A stretch of 46,070 nucleotides of DNA from Bacillota bacterium (GTDB taxonomy: Bacteria > Bacillota > Clostridia > Clostridiales > Clostridiaceae): positions 1 through 46,070 of the forward strand of contig JAEXZL010000181.1 in NCBI GenBank assembly GCA_023451395.1, given 5' to 3'. Below the pieces are notes generated by a model that saw only the letters and a program-made list of their open reading frames with translations, did no database searches and was not told where the DNA came from. The translations under genes and the position numbers were made by a program. Shown here piece by piece: positions 33,020 to 41,536 of the stretch; within the stretch, counting starts at the first letter, position 1, and the number at the start of each line of letters is the position of its first letter.

Positions 33020-34831
33020 TTATTTATACTCCTCGTCATCCTTATATGGTATTGGAGGAAATATAATCGTTACCTTCGTGCCTTTCCCTAATTGACTTTC
33101 GTAGAAAAGCCCATACTCTTCTCCAAAGTATAGCTTGATTCTTTCATTAACATTTTTTATCCCATAGCCTTTTCCTCTGCCCTTAGTCAGAATACTTTTT
33201 AGCTTCTCTTCTTCTATGCCTCTGCCATTATCCTCTAGGGTCAGTATTATTAGATCCTCTACCTTTTTCCCCTTAATTTTGATAAAACCAGCTTTACCTT
33301 CAGATTCCATAATTCCGTGGATTATTGCATTCTCAACAATGGGTTGGAGTATAAGCTTAACAGTAGAATAGTCCATTATCTCCTCTTCAACCTCAATAAT
33401 CCCTTCCACCTCTTTAGAGAACCTTTTCATTTGCATGTCTAGATAGAGTCTAACATGGGAAATCTCATCTCTTATAGTTACTATATCCTTGCCCTCGCTT
33501 AAGCTTAACCTGAAAAATTTGGCAAGATTATTCACCATATAAACAACATCCTCAGCTCCATACTTCATAGCCGTCCAACATATCATGTCTAAAATATTAT
33601 AGAGAAAGTGTGGGTTTATCTGAGCCTGCAGTGCTCTTAGCTCTGCACTTTTTTTGTTAATTTCCGCCTGGTACTTTTCTTCAATCAGCTGACGAATATT
33701 TTCTACCATGCGTTTAAAGTTTCGCTGAAGTATACCTATTTCATCAGTGCTATTAACGGTAATATCCACATCCCAACTATCTCCGTCAATTTTCTTCATG
33801 GTAGTAATAAGCTCTCTTATCCTCTTGGTTATACTGCCTGAAACCACATAAGCAATAAATACTGCAACAATTGATGTGAGGATTATTATTACTAAAATAT
33901 CCCTTAAAATCTTGTTATTACCTTGAAGTATTTCCTTTACAGGAATAATTGCCACCAGCCTCCAGTTTGTACTCTCTAACTGCTTGTAGTAAACTATGGA
34001 GTTTTCACCCTGCACTGAATATTTACTATAGCCTTCACCTCTTGCTATTACATTGGAGTAGTAATCCTCACGGGAAACATTTTTGCCTAAAGGTTCCTTA
34101 CCGTCCGAGGAAATGATAACCCCCTCATCATCCAGTAAAAACACCTTACCTGTAGTGGTCAAATCCACCTGTTTCACTATGTCATAGATATTTTCCTCTA
34201 ATATCTCTATAACGATTACACCTAGAAGCTTTCCATAGCCATCATCTTCAGCTATAGTTCGAACTATGGAAATCACATCTCTGTCATTATTTTTTTCATC
34301 TAGTCCAGGCAGTCGATAGGTATAGGTGGATCTCCAAAATATAGTTCCCCTATTATCCACAGCCTCCTTATACCACTCCTCATTCTCAACATCCTTTGCA
34401 TTAAGAATCTTATTGCCTGAATTCACATATATAGCATCATTATTTGAATAGAGCTTAATATTAAATATCTCTCTTCCATTTTGCATTGATAAGAGTATTT
34501 CCATTAGCCTATTGTAATCCTCTAGCTGCTCTGCTAAAGTATAACTTTCCCCAGTTTTAGAAAGTATCTCTTTAAGCTCGCTGTTAAGATATAGATAGCT
34601 AGAAACATCCTTAACATTATTAAGCTTATAGGATATAAAGCTATTTGCCTGCTCAAAAGCCTGTCTAGTTGAAGATATGGTTTTTTCCTCTAATAATTCA
34701 GAAGACTTTTTATAAGAAAAAAAACCTAGTGTTACGCTTGTTAAAAATATCAATAGTATATAAGATAGAAGCACCTTATTTCTAATCTTTAGATTCTCAA
34801 ATTTTTCAAAAAGCAAATCTTTAATCTTCAT
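33020..34831 (-). CDS. YesM-type sensor histidine kinase
   Basis: A 603-residue kinase with TM1 at about 21-40, an extracellular dCache-like sensor (about 41-305), TM2 at about 309-331, a HAMP region (332-385), and a His_kinase domain with QINPHFLYN (H408 is the phosphorylation site). The ATPase motif is DNGRGIEEEKL, followed by GYGIKNVNERIKLYFG. Such kinases sense extracellular oligosaccharides, often through the binding protein. The ATG abuts the TAA of the response regulator, so the two are translationally coupled. Confidence 0.95.
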   Translation of the reverse strand: MKIKDLLFEKFENLKIRNKVLLSYILLIFLTSVTLGFFSYKKSSELLEEKTISSTRQAFEQANSFISYKLNNVKDVSSYLYLNSELKEILSKTGESYTLAEQLEDYNRLMEILLSMQNGREIFNIKLYSNNDAIYVNSGNKILNAKDVENEEWYKEAVDNRGTIFWRSTYTYRLPGLDEKNNDRDVISIVRTIAEDDGYGKLLGVIVIEILEENIYDIVKQVDLTTTGKVFLLDDEGVIISSDGKEPLGKNVSREDYYSNVIARGEGYSKYSVQGENSIVYYKQLESTNWRLVAIIPVKEILQGNNKILRDILVIIILTSIVAVFIAYVVSGSITKRIRELITTMKKIDGDSWDVDITVNSTDEIGILQRNFKRMVENIRQLIEEKYQAEINKKSAELRALQAQINPHFLYNILDMICWTAMKYGAEDVVYMVNNLAKFFRLSLSEGKDIVTIRDEISHVRLYLDMQMKRFSKEVEGIIEVEEEIMDYSTVKLILQPIVENAIIHGIMESEGKAGFIKIKGKKVEDLIILTLEDNGRGIEEEKLKSILTKGRGKGYGIKNVNERIKLYFGEEYGLFYESQLGKGTKVTIIFPPIPYKDDEEYK

Positions 34832-36049
34832 TTAATGCATATCCCTGTATTCTGAAGGATTCAATCCTGTAATTTTCTTAAAAACCCTTGCATAATAATT
34901 TGCATCATTATATCCAACTTTCTCGGATATTTCGTAGAGCTTATATTTTCTATCCTTTAATAATACCTTTGATGCTTCAATTCTTACCTTTGTTATATAA
35001 TCGTTTACCGTCTCACCAGTTTCTTTCTTATAAAGCTTACATAAATACTGTGGAGTTAGATAAACTGCAGAAGCTATGGAGCTTATTGAAATGCTCTCTT
35101 GATAATTCTCCTGAATATAGCTCTCTATATCCCTTATAATGGACTTGTCCTTATTTGGATCATAAATGATTACTCTGCTGTTAACCTTGTAACCCTTAGA
35201 ATTTAAGGCTTCCTTTGCCTCACTATGAGATAGCTTCATTCCATCAATGCTTTTTTGTAAACTGCCTAAGGATGCAGTGATGGAATGTTTCTCCTCAATA
35301 TTTAAGTGCTCCAGAACCTCATTACAATAGGATTGAACCTCTCTTAACATATCTCTGTGCTTTAAAGAAAACAAAACTACTACATCTTTATCAATGCTGC
35401 CTGAAATGAAATAGATATTACTTCTTACACCATAGCTGTTCACTACCTCAAGAATCTTTTCCTGCTCTATATCATATTGAGAGCGAAATATACCACAGAG
35501 GTAATCTCCTTTAAAAGGAAATTCTATATTTAAAAGCTCTAAAGCCTCCCGAAGCTTATTTATATCGCTGTAGCCGCCTTTTAATACTTCTGCTATAAGG
35601 CTATTTTTAAAATATAAGCGACTCTTTTCCATCTTCATAGCCTCTCGCTGCTCTTCTAACCTCTTCTGCCTTTCATTGATAATGCTTTGTGAAGTCTTGT
35701 TAATAAGCTCTTGAAATTCTATTAAATTAAAGGGTTTTTCAATATAATCTAAAGCCTTTAGTTTAATAGCTGATTTTAGATATTCTGTATCTGAATATCC
35801 GCTTAAAAAGATAATCCTACAGTTTGGAAATTCCTCACGAATTTTCTTTGCCAGCTCAATTCCATCCATCTTAGGCATTCTCACATCACATATAGCTATA
35901 TCAGGCTGAACCTCTTTCACAAGATCAAGGCCTTCAAGGCCATCAGTAGCTTCGCCTACCACTACTATACCTGCCGACTTCCAATCTACATATTCTAACA
36001 GTCCTTGCCTTGTGAGGTGTTCATCATCTACAATTATCGCTTTGATCAT
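34832..36049 (-). CDS. YesN-type AraC-family response regulator
   Basis: A 405-residue regulator: receiver domain (about 1-125) with D9/D10 and the phosphoacceptor D55 in ICDVRMPKMDG and K in DYIEKPF, a middle linker domain, and an AraC-type double helix-turn-helix in the last 100 residues (ISISSIASAVYLTPQYLCKLYKK and LYEISEKVGYNDANYYARVFKK). It is the partner of the downstream kinase. The direct repeats at 36115-36171 in its own promoter region are probable target sites. Confidence 0.95.
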   Translation of the reverse strand: MIKAIIVDDEHLTRQGLLEYVDWKSAGIVVVGEATDGLEGLDLVKEVQPDIAICDVRMPKMDGIELAKKIREEFPNCRIIFLSGYSDTEYLKSAIKLKALDYIEKPFNLIEFQELINKTSQSIINERQKRLEEQREAMKMEKSRLYFKNSLIAEVLKGGYSDINKLREALELLNIEFPFKGDYLCGIFRSQYDIEQEKILEVVNSYGVRSNIYFISGSIDKDVVVLFSLKHRDMLREVQSYCNEVLEHLNIEEKHSITASLGSLQKSIDGMKLSHSEAKEALNSKGYKVNSRVIIYDPNKDKSIIRDIESYIQENYQESISISSIASAVYLTPQYLCKLYKKETGETVNDYITKVRIEASKVLLKDRKYKLYEISEKVGYNDANYYARVFKKITGLNPSEYRDMH

Positions 36050-36078
36050 AGGCTTCTCCCCTTTATAAATTGAATATA

Positions 36079-36107
36079 ATTATATCTGCTACAAAAATTT
36101 CAGAAAT
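36079..36107 (-). promoter_or_regulatory. Activator-dependent-looking promoter of the regulator operon
   Basis: On the minus strand a perfect TATAAT (36079-36084) has only ATTTCT at the -35 position (36102-36107, 17-bp spacing). Phased repeats begin 8 bp further upstream, as expected for a promoter that needs an activator. Confidence 0.5.
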
Positions 36108-36114
36108 TATTACA

Positions 36115-36171
36115 CAATAGCAACCATTTTTCAACAATGTAACATATTTTTGATAAATGTAACATATTATT
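36115..36171 (-). promoter_or_regulatory. Three 20-bp-phased direct repeats, probable YesN-like binding sites
   Basis: AATGTAACATATT occurs perfectly at 36136-36148 and 36156-36168, exactly 20 bp apart, and a degenerate copy (AATAGCAACCATTT) starts at 36116, again 20 bp away. AraC-family regulators commonly bind such two-helical-turn direct repeats just upstream of the -35 region. Confidence 0.6.
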
Positions 36172-36232
36172 AATAAAAAAGATAGACATTATGACCTAAA
36201 AACATAATTGTTTTATATTTGTTAACCACTTA

Positions 36233-37162
36233 TTAACCTTTTACTGATCCTATTAATACTCCCTTAACAAAATACTTCTGAAGGAAGGGATATACAATTA
36301 TAATTGGAACTGTTGCTGTTACAATAGAAGCTGCCTGTATTGCTGCAGGAACGGTATTAACAGAACCTTCTATATCAGGGTTATAGCCTGCCTGCTTTAA
36401 CACATCAGAGGTTGCTGCCAGAAGCTCCTTTAAATAAAGCTGCATAGGTTTTAGCTTTGGATCTGTTATATAAAGCATTGCTTGGAAGTAACTGTTCCAA
36501 TAAGCTACTGCAAAGAAAAGCGTTATAGTTGCTATAACTGGCTTAGAAAGAGGTATTATGATCTTTGTAAGTATAGTCCAGTTTGAAGCACCATCAATTT
36601 TTGCTGATTCCTCAATACTCTCAGGTAGACTCTCAAAATAGTTCTTCATAATGAGCATATTGTAAACATTTACCATAGTCGGAAGTATCAATACCCAAAG
36701 ATTATTAACTAAATTCAGGTTTTGCATAACAAGATAAGTTGGTACAATACCTCCATTAAAGAGCATTGTAAATACAAAGATAAGTAAAAATCCTTTTCTT
36801 CCTCTAAGCCTTGTCTTAGAAAGAGGATATGCTGTTATTATTGTCATAATTATCCCCGTTAAGGTTCCTAAGGCCGTCACAATAATACTTATCTTTAAGG
36901 AATTCATGAACATTTCATTACCTAAAACAAATTTATAGGTATCAATCTGAAAATCTATAGGTATAATCCCTACTTTACCAGATATTACTGCTGCCTCACC
37001 ACTAAAGGATTTTGCTACAAGGTTTAAAAAAGGAAGAAGTGTAGCTAGTCCAAAGATTATAAAGAAGGTATAATTTAGTACTTCAAAAATCTTTTCTCCT
37101 GTTGATAGTTTTATCTTAGTAGGTCTGGCTGCTGTGTTCTTATTAAGCATGTTTAATCCCAT
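36233..37162 (-). CDS. Carbohydrate ABC transporter permease (LplC-like)
   Basis: A 309-residue inner-membrane permease with six predicted segments. The EAA loop that contacts the ATPase reads ESAKIDGASNWTILTKIIIPLSKP. It belongs to the MalG/LplC-type half of sugar importers. It starts 12 bp after the other permease gene with a GGAGGT ribosome site. No ATPase gene is present in the window, as is usual for systems that share an MsmX-like ATPase. Confidence 0.95.
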   Translation of the reverse strand: MGLNMLNKNTAARPTKIKLSTGEKIFEVLNYTFFIIFGLATLLPFLNLVAKSFSGEAAVISGKVGIIPIDFQIDTYKFVLGNEMFMNSLKISIIVTALGTLTGIIMTIITAYPLSKTRLRGRKGFLLIFVFTMLFNGGIVPTYLVMQNLNLVNNLWVLILPTMVNVYNMLIMKNYFESLPESIEESAKIDGASNWTILTKIIIPLSKPVIATITLFFAVAYWNSYFQAMLYITDPKLKPMQLYLKELLAATSDVLKQAGYNPDIEGSVNTVPAAIQAASIVTATVPIIIVYPFLQKYFVKGVLIGSVKG

Positions 37163-37174
37163 ATATATACCTCC

Positions 37175-38131
37175 TTACCATATACTCTTCTCTGTAAACT
37201 TCTTAGAGAGATAGTTTCCTGTAACCACTAGAATGAATGCTACTACCGAGTTAAATAGACCCACAGCAGTAGAGAAGCTGTAATCCATTGTACCAAGACC
37301 AATTCTTACCACATAGGTTCCTATTACATCTGCAACGTTATAAACAACAGGATTATACATTACCATAATCTGTTCTGTACCAGCCTCTAGGATACTTCCT
37401 AGCCTAAGTATAAACATTAGCACTATTGTAGGAGCAATCCCTGGTAATGTGATACTTTTAATTTGCTGGAACTTGCTGGCTCCGTCAATTCTTGCTGCTT
37501 CATACTGATCCTGATCAATCCCAGTAATTGCTGCAAGATATACTATAGTGCCCCAGCCAACTTCCTTCCACCCTTCTGTGAATACTAGAAGGGGACGGAA
37601 AACACTAGAGTCCATAAAGAAAGGAATTGGTTTTCCTCCTAAAGATACAATAATACTGTTTATTATTCCATCGTTAGCAGAAAGAAGATTTACAAAGAGA
37701 CCGTATACAATAACCCAAGAAATGAAGTGAGGAAGATATATCACTGTCTGAATAGTTTTCTTAAAGAGCATGTTCTTTATCTCATTTAATAAAAGCGCCA
37801 TCAATATAGGTAAGGGGAAAAGGAAAATCACCTTTGATATACTGATTATAAGAGTGTTTTTAAACACATTTAAAAACTCTGGTGATGAAAAGAGTTTGAC
37901 AAAGTTAGCCATTCCTACCCATTCGCTGCCCATAATGCCTTTAAATATATTAAAGTCCTGAAAGGCTATTACTAAACCATACATAGGGGTATATTTAAAA
38001 AGCAGAAGTGTTAACAAACCAGGTATCAGCAATAAATAAAGATCCCAGTCCTTTTTAATATCCACCCATGCGCTACTTTTTTTTGCCTTAGGCATTTCTG
38101 ATACTTTTATTTTTTTCGACGATAGCTGCAT
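37175..38131 (-). CDS. Carbohydrate ABC transporter permease (LplB-like)
   Basis: About 318 residues with six membrane segments and the EAA loop EAARIDGASKFQQIKSITLPGI. This is the MalF/LplB-type half that pairs with the downstream permease. ATG 38131 is preferred because AAAGGA lies 8 bp upstream; ATG 38140 and TTG 38149 are in frame but overlap that site. It follows a terminator of the GH20 operon, so it probably has its own promoter in 38150-38220, which I could not define. Confidence 0.93.
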   Translation of the reverse strand: MQLSSKKIKVSEMPKAKKSSAWVDIKKDWDLYLLLIPGLLTLLLFKYTPMYGLVIAFQDFNIFKGIMGSEWVGMANFVKLFSSPEFLNVFKNTLIISISKVIFLFPLPILMALLLNEIKNMLFKKTIQTVIYLPHFISWVIVYGLFVNLLSANDGIINSIIVSLGGKPIPFFMDSSVFRPLLVFTEGWKEVGWGTIVYLAAITGIDQDQYEAARIDGASKFQQIKSITLPGIAPTIVLMFILRLGSILEAGTEQIMVMYNPVVYNVADVIGTYVVRIGLGTMDYSFSTAVGLFNSVVAFILVVTGNYLSKKFTEKSIW

Positions 38132-38221
38132 TCCTTTCATCCTTTCCAAATTCTTTATCTTTATTGTAAAGAATATGTGTAAACCTTTAAATATGGCAGA
38201 ATTATTATAATAGGTAAAATA

Positions 38222-38250
38222 TTAACCTATTGCAATAAGCAATAGGTTAA
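38222..38250 (-). terminator. Terminator of the GH20 operon
   Basis: Perfect 12-bp arms, TTAACCTATTGC and its complement, with a 5-nt loop, then TATTTTACC on the minus strand. It lies 16 bp after the GH20 stop codon; the weak T-tract may allow read-through into the permease genes. Confidence 0.65.
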
Positions 38251-38265
38251 TACTAGTAATTTCAA

Positions 38266-40128
38266 CTATTTAATTCCTCTAAGGAAAGAGTTAACCTCAT
38301 TAAAAGCTTCTCTTATCCTTATTAGCTCACTTTCCTTATTACGGGCTCTCCAAGCCTTAGCATAATCCTCCATCCAATAGTCAATTCTATCAGCAAGATC
38401 CTTAGGCTCTACAACAAGCTCTATATCATCAAAGCCTAAGCTGTATTTCTTTATTGGTAGGAACAGTGCAGCCATTATTGAAACTCCTTGAGCATCCAGA
38501 ATAAATTCCTCCATGTCTAAGCGCCTCTCAAGAGCTACGTCCTTAGCCTTTCTAAGAAGTTTCTTTTCTATATCTAAAGCCTTATAATATGCTGCTGCAG
38601 CTGCCTCATGATCAATATTTTTAATTCTTTCAATCCATGGGTTTATAAGCTCAGGGCTTTGAAGCTCCCTTTCTCTCCAGAAGGTTAGGAAAGACCAATG
38701 GAAAGGCTGCTGTCTGGAAAGTTCCCTAAGAAGAGCTACTAGTTCCTTCTTTTCATCCTTATATTCAATTAAAGAAATAGCCTCATCTGCTAAAGGAATA
38801 TCCTTTTCTCCCTCTGGATTCCAGCTAAGAGCTGCTCCAAATATCATTCCTGGTGTGGAATTACCAAAGAGATTTACATGGCCATAATCGCCCCAGTCAG
38901 TATTTAAAATACCTATAGCTCCATATTTTTTACCATAGGAAACCATCTTAGTTATATTTATAAATGCATTATCCATCTCATTTATCATTCTGTTCCAACC
39001 TGTAACAGAAGGACATACATACTGAGGAAGACCGGATTCAGATATGATTCTTGTACCATCCTCTGTAGCTCCTGCATGGTAAGCCCAGTTTAAGCAAGCC
39101 ACATCCTTTGGTATTTCTGAAAGATACTCAGGATGCTTTAATATGATGTCTCCCCAGAACATTATTTCCTTATCATACTTTTTAGCTGCCTTGATAACCT
39201 TATTTAAGAAGTCTACATAGAGCCTTCCACTGCCTACTTCTTCAAGATTTTTAAGATTCTTTCCCTTACCTAAATCAAAGGTTTCATCGCAACAGATATT
39301 AAATTTCTTAGAGCTGAATAATGGGACAAATTCTTCTAGAAGCTCTTCAACTAGCTTTATACTTCCTTCATTAGAAACATCTAGGGTGTGATGATTCATT
39401 CTATCCATCCATGAATATGGTCTATTAGGATCCACTTCAAGCTCACAAAGATGCGAATAGGAGCCTGATCTTAAAATTTCATAAAAATGTCCAAAGGTTG
39501 AGAGTGAAGGTACAAGCTCCACCTGTCTTTTTTGGCAATATTCATCTAGCTCTAAAATTTCCTCAGCAGTTAGAGGATCTTTTCCTGACCAAACCTCATT
39601 TAGCTTTTTAAAGGCAAAGGAATGCTCTACATAAAGCTCTAAATGATTTATTTTATAAAAGGATAATCTATCTACAAGCTCCTTTAGGGTATCTAATGTA
39701 GGAACCTTTCCTCTTGTTACATCATGATAAAAGCCTCTGTTTTTAAAATATGGCTCGTCCTCGATATAAAGCGCTGGTAATTCTACAGCCTTTTGCCTTA
39801 TTATCTGTCTAAGAGTCTGTACTCCATAAAAAAGCCCAGCCTCATCTCCTCCGACAATTTCAATTCCTTCTTTTCCAATGGTGAGGGTATAGCTTTCTTT
39901 ATTTCCTTTAATTTTTTTAAGAAGAATGTTGCCTAAGGGCTTTTCTGCAAAGACTCTGTTTATATTTGTATCAAAGCCTGTTACAGTTTTAATTTCATCC
40001 TTTAAAAGTCTTGCGGTCTCTAAATCCTTTAAATCACAGCTTGTATTTAGCGCTATTTCACAACCTCTATTTAATAAAAAACTTCCCTCTTTATAATCCA
40101 AGTGCTTTGGATTAGGTAATAAAAACAT
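38266..40128 (-). CDS. GH20-like beta-N-acetylhexosaminidase
   Basis: A 620-residue protein with an N-terminal zincin-like GH20b domain (about 1-125) and a TIM-barrel catalytic domain starting RGFYHDVTRGKVPT. The catalytic Asp-Glu pair is D281-E282 in NICCDETFDLGKGK; GH20 enzymes use such a pair with the substrate N-acetyl group. The C-terminal about 200 residues are alpha-helical. No signal peptide is present, so it acts on imported oligosaccharides. It is the last gene of the Gfo/Idh - two-domain protein - AGE - GH20 operon. The activity is inferred from family membership. Confidence 0.88.
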   Translation of the reverse strand: MFLLPNPKHLDYKEGSFLLNRGCEIALNTSCDLKDLETARLLKDEIKTVTGFDTNINRVFAEKPLGNILLKKIKGNKESYTLTIGKEGIEIVGGDEAGLFYGVQTLRQIIRQKAVELPALYIEDEPYFKNRGFYHDVTRGKVPTLDTLKELVDRLSFYKINHLELYVEHSFAFKKLNEVWSGKDPLTAEEILELDEYCQKRQVELVPSLSTFGHFYEILRSGSYSHLCELEVDPNRPYSWMDRMNHHTLDVSNEGSIKLVEELLEEFVPLFSSKKFNICCDETFDLGKGKNLKNLEEVGSGRLYVDFLNKVIKAAKKYDKEIMFWGDIILKHPEYLSEIPKDVACLNWAYHAGATEDGTRIISESGLPQYVCPSVTGWNRMINEMDNAFINITKMVSYGKKYGAIGILNTDWGDYGHVNLFGNSTPGMIFGAALSWNPEGEKDIPLADEAISLIEYKDEKKELVALLRELSRQQPFHWSFLTFWRERELQSPELINPWIERIKNIDHEAAAAAYYKALDIEKKLLRKAKDVALERRLDMEEFILDAQGVSIMAALFLPIKKYSLGFDDIELVVEPKDLADRIDYWMEDYAKAWRARNKESELIRIREAFNEVNSFLRGIK

Positions 40129-40152
40129 AAAACCACTCCTTATAAGTAAAAT

Positions 40153-41502
40153 TTATTTACCTTTATTTATTTTTTCTAAAAGCTCAATTATCAAAATAAT
40201 ATTTCTCATAATATGGAAGGGATCCTTTACAGGAAGTGCTACGAGTTTTTCCTCTGGCGCACCCTTCCTATCCCTAATCTGTATCCATTCTCTAGGTTCC
40301 TCGTCGGCGCTTGGAAAAGTTCTGAAGGTATAGTGATGAAGTTTCTTAAAATTATGCCATTGCTCTTCCTTGTTCTCATAGCTATAAGCTAGTAGAGAAG
40401 CATAAAGTGCCTCAGAATGAACCCACCATAGCTTGCTATCCCAATCCTTTAGAACCTTCTCTGTCATAGCCTCCAATTCAATACCTTGAAGGCTTCCCTG
40501 TGGTCTTCCCCCTTTAGCGCTGCTAAAAAGGAGCAGACCGTCATATTCCTTATCCCAGCCAATATCTAGAGTTCTTTCAATTACTTCTACAGCCTTCCTA
40601 ACTATATCCTCTCTCTTAGACCTCTTAGCTTGTAATATTACAAACCACATATCCTCTAGAGAATGCCCTGGGTTTACGTAATCAGTAAGAAGATTATTAC
40701 TATCTTCACCTTTCCATAAGGATGATTCTAAAGGGAGGTTTTCTAAATAAGCCCTATCAGTCTTTATCATCTCTCTTATAAGACCATCCTCTTGGAGAAA
40801 CTCCTCCATTATCTCCTCCATAGCCCTATTTCCTACATCATTAACCTCTTCATACAGCTCTTTATTGATTTTCTTAAGAGCACTGGCATATTCATAAGAA
40901 ATGTTGAGAAGTATCATTGGAATACCATGGGACTTGTATCCCTTAGGAACGGGATAAGGTTCTGATTTAAAGCTATTCTCTTCAATTCTTTTTACTATAG
41001 AAGGATATAGCTTTTTTAAAAAGCTATAGCTTCTTGTATCACCTGTAATACCAAGATAAGCTGATAAGCCTAATACAACAAAACAATCAGCATAAATACT
41101 ATAGGAGAAATCATCCTCAGCTCTCTGCTTTTTAGGCTCCCCTTCAGCACTTAATATAAAAGAACAGCTTCCATCCTCTAAAAGACAGTTATCCATTAAA
41201 AATTCTGCTCCCCTAGCTGCAAGAACAAAAAATTCCTTCTTTTCCTCTTCAGTAAAAATGGAGCTAGAATAAAGCTTGCAAAGTACCCAAAGCATCCTCC
41301 CTTGAGACCAGGTATATTTATCTGTGCTTAAGAGTCTCCTACCATAATTATCAAAACAGGTATAAAAGCCTCCAAAGGAATAATCCGGTGAGTTATTAAG
41401 CCAGAAGGGAAGTATTCTTTCCTTTAAATGCTTAATATAAAAGTTATATAGTTCTTTTATGTCCTCTTGAAAATCTCTATTTGACGAAGTAGCTTTATTC
41501 AT
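40153..41502 (-). CDS. AGE-family sugar 2-epimerase
   Basis: A 449-residue (alpha/alpha)6-barrel protein of the N-acylglucosamine 2-epimerase superfamily. Typical stretches are YTWSQGRMLWVLCKL, NPGHSLEDMWFVI and KLWWVHSEALYASLLAY, which carry the conserved His residues. Members include GlcNAc, cellobiose and mannose 2-epimerases or isomerases. Linked with GH20 here, GlcNAc/ManNAc is the simplest guess but unproven. It sits 24 bp before the GH20 gene with an AGGTGATG ribosome site. Confidence 0.88.
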   Translation of the reverse strand: MNKATSSNRDFQEDIKELYNFYIKHLKERILPFWLNNSPDYSFGGFYTCFDNYGRRLLSTDKYTWSQGRMLWVLCKLYSSSIFTEEEKKEFFVLAARGAEFLMDNCLLEDGSCSFILSAEGEPKKQRAEDDFSYSIYADCFVVLGLSAYLGITGDTRSYSFLKKLYPSIVKRIEENSFKSEPYPVPKGYKSHGIPMILLNISYEYASALKKINKELYEEVNDVGNRAMEEIMEEFLQEDGLIREMIKTDRAYLENLPLESSLWKGEDSNNLLTDYVNPGHSLEDMWFVILQAKRSKREDIVRKAVEVIERTLDIGWDKEYDGLLLFSSAKGGRPQGSLQGIELEAMTEKVLKDWDSKLWWVHSEALYASLLAYSYENKEEQWHNFKKLHHYTFRTFPSADEEPREWIQIRDRKGAPEEKLVALPVKDPFHIMRNIILIIELLEKINKGK

Positions 41503-41536
41503 AGCATCACCTATTTTCTACTGCCCTTTTCTACAT

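Noticed and set aside
36199..36214. AAAACA/TGTTTT hairpin after the permease gene as a terminator
   Set aside because: A 6-bp A+T-rich stem is not stable enough to support a call.
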